The notes beneath the pieces are model-generated. The model ran no database searches, was not told where the DNA came from, and saw nothing but the letters and a program-made list of their open reading frames with translations. This document shows, one piece after another, positions 59,472 through 64,000 of a stretch of DNA of 64,000 nucleotides. The position numbers were made by a program, and so were the translations under genes. The DNA is from Leclercia adecarboxylata (GTDB taxonomy: Bacteria; Pseudomonadota; Gammaproteobacteria; Enterobacterales; Enterobacteriaceae). The stretch covers positions 2,232,001-2,296,000 of the forward strand of contig NZ_CP098325.1 in the NCBI RefSeq assembly GCF_023639785.1, given 5' to 3'. How positions within the stretch are numbered: position 1 is the first letter of the stretch; every line of letters starts with the position of its first letter.

Positions 59472-60653
59472 TTATAAGGAGGCTTTCAACCGTGCGACGG
59501 CCTCTTTCAGGTTTTCATCCGTCACGCTGACGTAAGACATGCGCAGCGTGGCATGATCCGGTTCGTTGCAGTAGAAGAACTCGCCTGGCACATAGACCAC
59601 ACCGTTGTTGAGCGTCTTTTTCAGCCACTCGGTGGTGTTCATCTCATATTTAAATTTCGCCCACAGGAACATACCGCCCATCGGCTTGTGGAACGTCAGA
59701 TGATCGCCCAGCTCGCCTTCAACTGCCTGACAGAGGATCTCGCACTTATGCTTATAGGCATCACGGATCAACGCGATTTGCCCCGCCAGACGTCCGGTCG
59801 TCAGATAGTGATAAGTGAGCGATTGCGACAGGGAGCTGGTGTGTAAGTCGGTAGCCTGCTTGAGGATGACAACCTGGCGTTTCACCCAGTCCGGCAGCAC
59901 TAACCAGCCGACTCTTGCCCCCGGCGCAAGGATTTTTGAGAACGTCGAGGTGTAAATCACATTGTCGCTGCAGCCCATTTCTGCCGCCCAGGCTTTTAAC
60001 GGGGTGAAGGTCTTGTCGGTAAAGTTGATTTCGCCGTAGGGATCGTCTTCGATAATGACGAAATCGTAGCGCTGCGCTAATTCCACTAACTGCTTACGGC
60101 GCGGCTCTGACAGCGTTACCCCGCCTGGGTTACCAAACGTCGGGACGATATAAACCGCTTTGACTGGCGTGGTCTTAACCAGCGCTTCCAGCTCATCAAC
60201 AATCATCCCTTCGCCGTCGGTACCCACCGACATCAGGTTAGCTTCCGCTAACTGCAGAACCTGCAGGGCCGCGAGATAGGTCGGACGTTCGACCACCACG
60301 ATATCGCCCGGGTTGATCAGCGCCCGCGCCAGAATATCCAGCGACTGTTGGGAGCCGGAGGTCACGACCACGTCGTCAATACCGCAGCGAATTCCCCGGC
60401 CGCTCAGCAGCTGGCAAATTTCTCCGCGCAGCTCCGGGCTGCCCTCGCTCAGTCCATACTGAAACGCGTCTTTCCAGGTGCTGGAGAGCACTTTTTCCAT
60501 CGCCATTTCCAGCCCTTCACGATCGAAAAGATCCGGGTTAGGAATGCCCCCGCCGAGTGAAATCACCCCTTCCATCTTGCTGTGTTTTAATAGTTCTCTG
60601 ATGGCTGATGACTGGAGGTTTTGTACTTTGTGGGCAATTTTGTTCTGCGACAT
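59472..60653 (-). CDS. PLP-dependent aminotransferase (2-aminoadipate/aromatic transaminase-like, class I/II)
   Basis: A 393-residue fold-type I aminotransferase. The Schiff-base lysine is K240 (YTSTFSKILAPGARVGW); N175 (NPGG), D203 (EDDPYGE) and the C-terminal substrate Arg in ATLRMSYV are in place. The N-terminus SSAIRELLK and GGGIPNPDLFD are typical of the LysN/2-aminoadipate group, the same fold as MocR regulators but without their DNA-binding domain. The amino donor and acceptor cannot be fixed. It lies 133 bp downstream of the CirA-like receptor on the same strand, separated by a hairpin, so co-transcription is uncertain. Confidence 0.87.
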   Translation of the reverse strand: MSQNKIAHKVQNLQSSAIRELLKHSKMEGVISLGGGIPNPDLFDREGLEMAMEKVLSSTWKDAFQYGLSEGSPELRGEICQLLSGRGIRCGIDDVVVTSGSQQSLDILARALINPGDIVVVERPTYLAALQVLQLAEANLMSVGTDGEGMIVDELEALVKTTPVKAVYIVPTFGNPGGVTLSEPRRKQLVELAQRYDFVIIEDDPYGEINFTDKTFTPLKAWAAEMGCSDNVIYTSTFSKILAPGARVGWLVLPDWVKRQVVILKQATDLHTSSLSQSLTYHYLTTGRLAGQIALIRDAYKHKCEILCQAVEGELGDHLTFHKPMGGMFLWAKFKYEMNTTEWLKKTLNNGVVYVPGEFFYCNEPDHATLRMSYVSVTDENLKEAVARLKASL

Positions 60654-60758
60654 TTTTTCGTTATCCTGGTTTGTGTTATCCCCGTTTAAGTATCACATGT
60701 CGGCGGGTTTGATAATCACTTTCTGCGGCAGAAAAACCAGTAATAACAATTGAAGAGA

Positions 60759-60778
60759 CCGGAGCGCGACGGCTCCGG
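60759..60778 (-). terminator. Possible hairpin terminator after the CirA-like receptor gene
   Basis: On the minus strand CCGGAGC...GCTCCGG (7-bp stem, 6-nt loop) is followed by TCTCTTC. It lies 8 bp after the receptor stop. With no solid T run, partial read-through to the aminotransferase gene is possible. Confidence 0.5.
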
Positions 60779-60786
60779 CAGAAAGA

Positions 60787-62781
60787 TCAGAATTCGACCC
60801 GGGCGCCGAAGTTATAGCGACGGCCTTCCAGCATCGAAGACTGGTTATAGGAGGTACGGTAAATCGGGTTAGCATCGAACAGGTTATAGATCCCGGTCAT
60901 CAGCGTAACGTTCTTGTTCAGATGGTAACGCGCCCCCAGGTCGACCAGCGCGTAGGCGTCCGTTTCGCTCGATTTGCCGATGTCCGGCGAGGTGCTGCGC
61001 CAGCTTGCTTTGGTCCACAGCTCGAGGTCGTTCACCGCGTTCCAGGTCAGGGAGACGTTGGCCATGCTTTCCGGGAAATCGCTCAGCGCATAACCTTTGT
61101 AATCCCCGCTTTTCTGCTCGCTGTGGGTATACGTATAGTTCGCGTTGGCTCTTAATGATGACGTGACCTGCCAGTCGCCGTTCAGCTCCAGGCCGTAGAT
61201 CTCAGCGTCGCTGACGTTAAAGTACTGGAAGACGGAATCCGCGACGTAACCATTGTAGGTACACGGCTGCGTATCCGTTGCGGTACAAACCACCTTGTCG
61301 CTGATTTTGTCCTTGAATTTGGTGTAGAAGATGGTCGCATCCAGCGCCAGCGCGTCCTGCTGCCAGTACAGGCCCAGCTCGGTGTTGACGCTCTCTTCTG
61401 GTTTCAGATCGTCATTACCGATGCCGATCTCAGAATAAGGGTACGCGCCATAGACGCTGGTGAAGCCTTCGTTATTCTGCCGCAGATCCGGTTTCTTATA
61501 CCCGGCGGATACGCCGCCCTTCAGCGCCCAGCTCTCATCAATGGTCCAGTTGCCGTAGAGCTTAGGCGTGACGTGGTAACCAAAATAGCTGTCGTGATCG
61601 AGACGCGCCGAGGTGGTCAGGGTAAAGTCCGGCACAATCATCCATGCGTCTTCTGCAAACACCGCCCAGCCATTACGTGAAATCTCACTCACCGGCGTGA
61701 CGCCCGGCGCTTCTTTATCCTTAATGCCGAACTCATCATCCAGCTCGTTACGGGTAAAGTTCACGCCCAGCGTCAGCTTGTGGTCGCCCAGCGTAAAGGT
61801 GTTGGCGCTGTTCGCTTCGTAGTTCTTCTGGGTAATAAACTGCGATGACATCCCCGGCACGCGGTACTCTGTCTTCGCTTTTTCATAGCTGACGAAGTTC
61901 TTCACTTCCAGTATGTCGCCATACCAGGCGTGCTGCGACAGCGAAGCCGCGTCACGGTCAAAGCCCCAGTACCACTGTTTATCGTTATGCGTCTTTTCCT
62001 GATTGCCTTTGGTGGCGTTCAGATCCCAAAGCTGGGTGTCGGTCGGCGACATAGAGATCGTCGCATCCAGATTTCCGGACTGATGCTTCACAAAACGCTC
62101 ATCGTTGATGCTGTCATCGTCACGACGATCGAGATAATCCGCGGCCAGGCTCACCCCAAGTTTACCGGGGATCACCGGGCCCATCAGAAAGGCATTGGTC
62201 TGGTTGGTGTTGCCGTACTCGCTCTTCTCCTGCAGGAAGTAGTTATCCTCCAGGACGCCGGTCCATTTATCCAGGTTATAGGCTTTTTTAGTGATGACGT
62301 TGACCACGCCGCCGATGGAGTCAGAGCCATACAGCGAGGACATTGGTCCGCGGATCACTTCTATCCGCTCGATGGCAGCCAGCGGCGGCATAAAGGCCGC
62401 TTCGGTGCCGATATGGTGGCCGTACGGACGGGATTCACGGGTGGCCTGTTTGATGCCGTTCACCATATAGGAGGTATAGGTGGAGTCCATCCCGCGCATC
62501 TGGACATCCCCCGTCGCCAGGCTGCCGTGGCCGTTACCCACCAGGACGCCCGGCATCTCGCGCAGGGCTTCGGTGACGTTCTGGTTCGAGCGGGTATTCA
62601 GCTCCTTTTCATTTACCACAGAAATGGTTGCGGGTGCCTCGCGACGCTCCTGGCTGAAGCCGGTCGCGGTCACGACCAGCTCATCTTCGTTAACGGCGGT
62701 GGATTCTGCGGCGAAAACGGCCGCAGGAAGGTTAGCCAGGGCGAGCGAAATCGCCACGGCCATGCGTGTCTGCTTTATCAC
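60787..62781 (-). CDS. TonB-dependent catecholate-type receptor (CirA-like)
   Basis: A 664-residue outer-membrane receptor: signal peptide 1-24 (ends AVFA), TonB box DELVVTAT (33-40), plug domain (about 45-155) with APATISVVNEKEL, GMDSTYTSYMVNGIK and RIEVIRGPMSSLYGSDSIGGVVNVITKK, the last block typical of CirA/FepA receptors. A 22-strand barrel ends RYNFGARVEF. A cysteine pair (VVCTATDTQPC) sits in an extracellular loop. The ligand is probably a ferric catechol or similar siderophore. The start is GTG 62781 with AAGGA 7 nt upstream, overlapping the stop region of the YncE-like gene 10 bp ahead; ATG 62763 is a poorer alternative. It is expected to be Fur-controlled with that gene. Confidence 0.9.
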   Translation of the reverse strand: MIKQTRMAVAISLALANLPAAVFAAESTAVNEDELVVTATGFSQERREAPATISVVNEKELNTRSNQNVTEALREMPGVLVGNGHGSLATGDVQMRGMDSTYTSYMVNGIKQATRESRPYGHHIGTEAAFMPPLAAIERIEVIRGPMSSLYGSDSIGGVVNVITKKAYNLDKWTGVLEDNYFLQEKSEYGNTNQTNAFLMGPVIPGKLGVSLAADYLDRRDDDSINDERFVKHQSGNLDATISMSPTDTQLWDLNATKGNQEKTHNDKQWYWGFDRDAASLSQHAWYGDILEVKNFVSYEKAKTEYRVPGMSSQFITQKNYEANSANTFTLGDHKLTLGVNFTRNELDDEFGIKDKEAPGVTPVSEISRNGWAVFAEDAWMIVPDFTLTTSARLDHDSYFGYHVTPKLYGNWTIDESWALKGGVSAGYKKPDLRQNNEGFTSVYGAYPYSEIGIGNDDLKPEESVNTELGLYWQQDALALDATIFYTKFKDKISDKVVCTATDTQPCTYNGYVADSVFQYFNVSDAEIYGLELNGDWQVTSSLRANANYTYTHSEQKSGDYKGYALSDFPESMANVSLTWNAVNDLELWTKASWRSTSPDIGKSSETDAYALVDLGARYHLNKNVTLMTGIYNLFDANPIYRTSYNQSSMLEGRRYNFGARVEF

Positions 62782-62791
62782 AACAGGATCC

Positions 62792-63853
62792 TTAGAACTG
62801 GGTTAAATCAATCTTGAGCACGTAGTCAGCCTTGTTGGCTTTCTCATCCTGCTTGACGCTGGCATAGAGCGTGCTGGCATCGGCAGACAGCGCCAGGCTG
62901 TTTGGCATCGCCGTCGTTTTAATGGTGTGTTTCAGGCAATTGCTGGTCGCGTCGATCACGCTAATCTGGCGATCGTTGCGATGGGTGACGTAGACCTCTT
63001 CCCGCGCCGGGTTGTACAGCACGGCAACGGAATTAGGGGTCGGTACGCGATGGAGCAGCTTGCCGGAGTCGAGCTGCACAACCAGCACATCCCTGGTGTT
63101 GGTGTCCGCGATATACCCCACCCCTTTGGCGGTGTTCAGCGCGATGTTCAGGAAATAGTGTTCCGGATCGGCAGGATCGACCTTCACGCGGGTCAGCAAC
63201 TGCGAGGTTTTGCCATCAAGGGTAATCAGTTCGCCGGTGCCGGACACGACATACACCTTGTCGCCCGCCTCATCCACCGCAAAACCGACCGGCTCCAGTT
63301 TTTGCAGGGTGTGGGCAAGCGCCTGCTTCTGCGTATCCACCACCCAGAGCAAGCCTTTATCCTTACGCCCTATCCCGGAGACGTACAGACGCTGATGCTT
63401 CTTATCCAGCACCACTTCACGAACGTGGGCTCTCTTTTCCGGGTCGGAATCGTCGCTCAGCTGGAGGGTTTTGATGGCTTTGTCGGTACGCGTATCAAGC
63501 AGCGTCACTGAGCCTTCCAGCGCGTTACCGAGATAAAGAATATGATTTTCTTCATCCAGCGCGACGGCAAACGTGCGACGTTCCATCGGGATCCTGGCAT
63601 TAATTTGCAGCGATGGCGCAGCCAGCTTAAAGACTAACCCGTCCGTTTTGTCTTTATCGAATGAAGGCGCAGAGGCAGCATAAACAGCCTGCTGGCCTTT
63701 GTCATAGGCCAGTTCATAAACCCCATGGCCAAGCGGCTGAGCGACGAAATCCTTTTCGGTAAAGGCTTTGGCGAATACCGATCCCGTGTTCATCGCCAGG
63801 GAAATGGCGAGGGCGCACAGGGTTTTGTTCATTACGGCAGAGGCATTATTCAT
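62792..63853 (-). CDS. YncE-family periplasmic beta-propeller protein, receptor-linked
   Basis: A 353-residue YncE-type propeller with a signal peptide (cleavage near SVFA, about 28). Blades show the repeated LYVSGIG/VYVVSGTGELITLDG/EVYVTHRNDRQISVIDA pattern, and NSLALSADASTLYASVKQ near the C-terminus corresponds to E. coli YncE. It is closer to E. coli YncE in these blocks than the copy at 40764. It precedes the CirA-like receptor by 10 bp on one transcript, and a strong Fur-box-like sequence lies 38 bp upstream. The start is ATG 63853 or ATG 63832; both have weak ribosome sites. Confidence 0.87.
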   Translation of the reverse strand: MNNASAVMNKTLCALAISLAMNTGSVFAKAFTEKDFVAQPLGHGVYELAYDKGQQAVYAASAPSFDKDKTDGLVFKLAAPSLQINARIPMERRTFAVALDEENHILYLGNALEGSVTLLDTRTDKAIKTLQLSDDSDPEKRAHVREVVLDKKHQRLYVSGIGRKDKGLLWVVDTQKQALAHTLQKLEPVGFAVDEAGDKVYVVSGTGELITLDGKTSQLLTRVKVDPADPEHYFLNIALNTAKGVGYIADTNTRDVLVVQLDSGKLLHRVPTPNSVAVLYNPAREEVYVTHRNDRQISVIDATSNCLKHTIKTTAMPNSLALSADASTLYASVKQDEKANKADYVLKIDLTQF

Positions 63854-63890
63854 GTTATTTTTCTTTACAGTTGCTTACGTAAAGAAAAAT

Positions 63891-63909
63891 GATAATGAAA
63901 ATAACTATC
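63891..63909. promoter_or_regulatory. Fur-box-like operator upstream of the YncE-like/CirA-like operon
   Basis: GATAATGAAAATAACTATC agrees with the 19-bp Fur consensus GATAATGATAATCATTATC at 16 of 19 positions counted by eye. It lies 38 bp upstream of ATG 63853. Iron repression of the propeller-receptor operon is therefore likely. Confidence 0.75.
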
Positions 63910-64000
63910 ATTAACAATTGCAAATGAACTCAACCACCCTACCAATTTTTGTACTGTTCTACTCCATCCGCCCTATTTTTGCCGCCTGGCTTGCCAGACC

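Noticed and set aside
61930..62817. 295-codon open frame antisense to the CirA-like receptor
   Set aside because: The sense gene is a complete TonB-dependent receptor with all expected motifs; the antisense frame has no ribosome site.
63924..64000. Possible start of a further gene (ATG 63924, hydrophobic N-terminus) reading off the right edge
   Set aside because: Only 25 codons are visible, with no ribosome site, so it cannot be separated from chance.
1..64000. CRISPR arrays, insertion sequences, integrases, toxin-antitoxin pairs, defence genes, rRNA or tRNA genes
   Set aside because: I looked for regularly spaced repeats, transposase/integrase motifs and tRNA-like folds and found none that hold up; the only dispersed repeats are the REP, hairpin and 284-bp elements listed.

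Overview
The window is chromosomal DNA of a member of the Enterobacteriaceae, most like the Enterobacter/Lelliottia/Leclercia/Klebsiella side of the family. The coding regions look GC-rich. Positions 3783-21570 keep the E. coli order ptrR-sad-glsB-dgcF-uxaB-yneE-tam with matching orientations. The mdc (malonate decarboxylase) cluster, the REP-type intergenic palindromes and the GC-rich intergenic repeats fit the same assignment. No rRNA, tRNA, CRISPR array, insertion sequence or phage gene was recognised. Genus and species cannot be fixed from this sequence alone.

Layout. 1-2247: 3' part of a four-carbon acid sugar kinase (dtnK), pdxA2 and a DeoR regulator (D-threonate/D-erythronate use). 2252-3829: an L-lactate dehydrogenase diverging from a GNAT acetyltransferase. 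3783-15896: the ptrR-sad-glsB-dgcF-uxaB-yneE backbone, interrupted by a chemoreceptor gene between sad and glsB and enlarged to three consecutive diguanylate cyclase genes (MASE1-like, MASE2 and GAF inputs). 16031-20811: an accessory block (exported alpha/beta hydrolase, two-component system, DipZ-like thiol redox protein) between yneE and tam. 21658-28457: a NudK-like hydrolase and a DeoR regulator sharing an operator-like region, a small lipoprotein, a SqrR/BigR-type regulator with a split YeeE/YedE transporter, glutaredoxin 2, and an IprA-like regulator divergent from a periplasmic alkyl sulfatase.

28575-36572 is a complete malonate decarboxylase locus (mdcABCDEGH, transporter mdcF, regulator mdcR). 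36777-37910 is a TetR regulator with a perfect 20-bp operator palindrome and an NTF2-like gene. 38008-38325 is the SOS gene yebG with a clear LexA box. 38433-41822 is a FhuE-like siderophore receptor divergent from a YncE-type beta-propeller, with a Fur-box-like site between them.

42160-56013 holds two chaperone-usher fimbrial operons, one on each strand, pointing away from a central EmrAB-like efflux pump. Both have a hairpin between the pilin and chaperone genes, and a related roughly 33-bp motif lies upstream of each. 56068-60653: a LysR regulator divergent from an MFS pump, a perhydrolase-type esterase and a PLP aminotransferase. 60787-63853: a second YncE-like gene transcribed into a CirA-like receptor behind a strong Fur-box-like sequence.

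The most unusual signals are four. (1) A 284-bp intergenic element occurs twice, inverted, at 6252-6535 and 19171-19454; its hairpins differ by compensatory base changes, and each copy sits in one of the accessory insertions into the conserved backbone. (2) YncE-type propellers are paired with TonB receptors at two separate loci. (3) A control motif and a post-pilin hairpin are shared by the two fimbrial operons. (4) The inserted chemoreceptor has an altered signalling tip.
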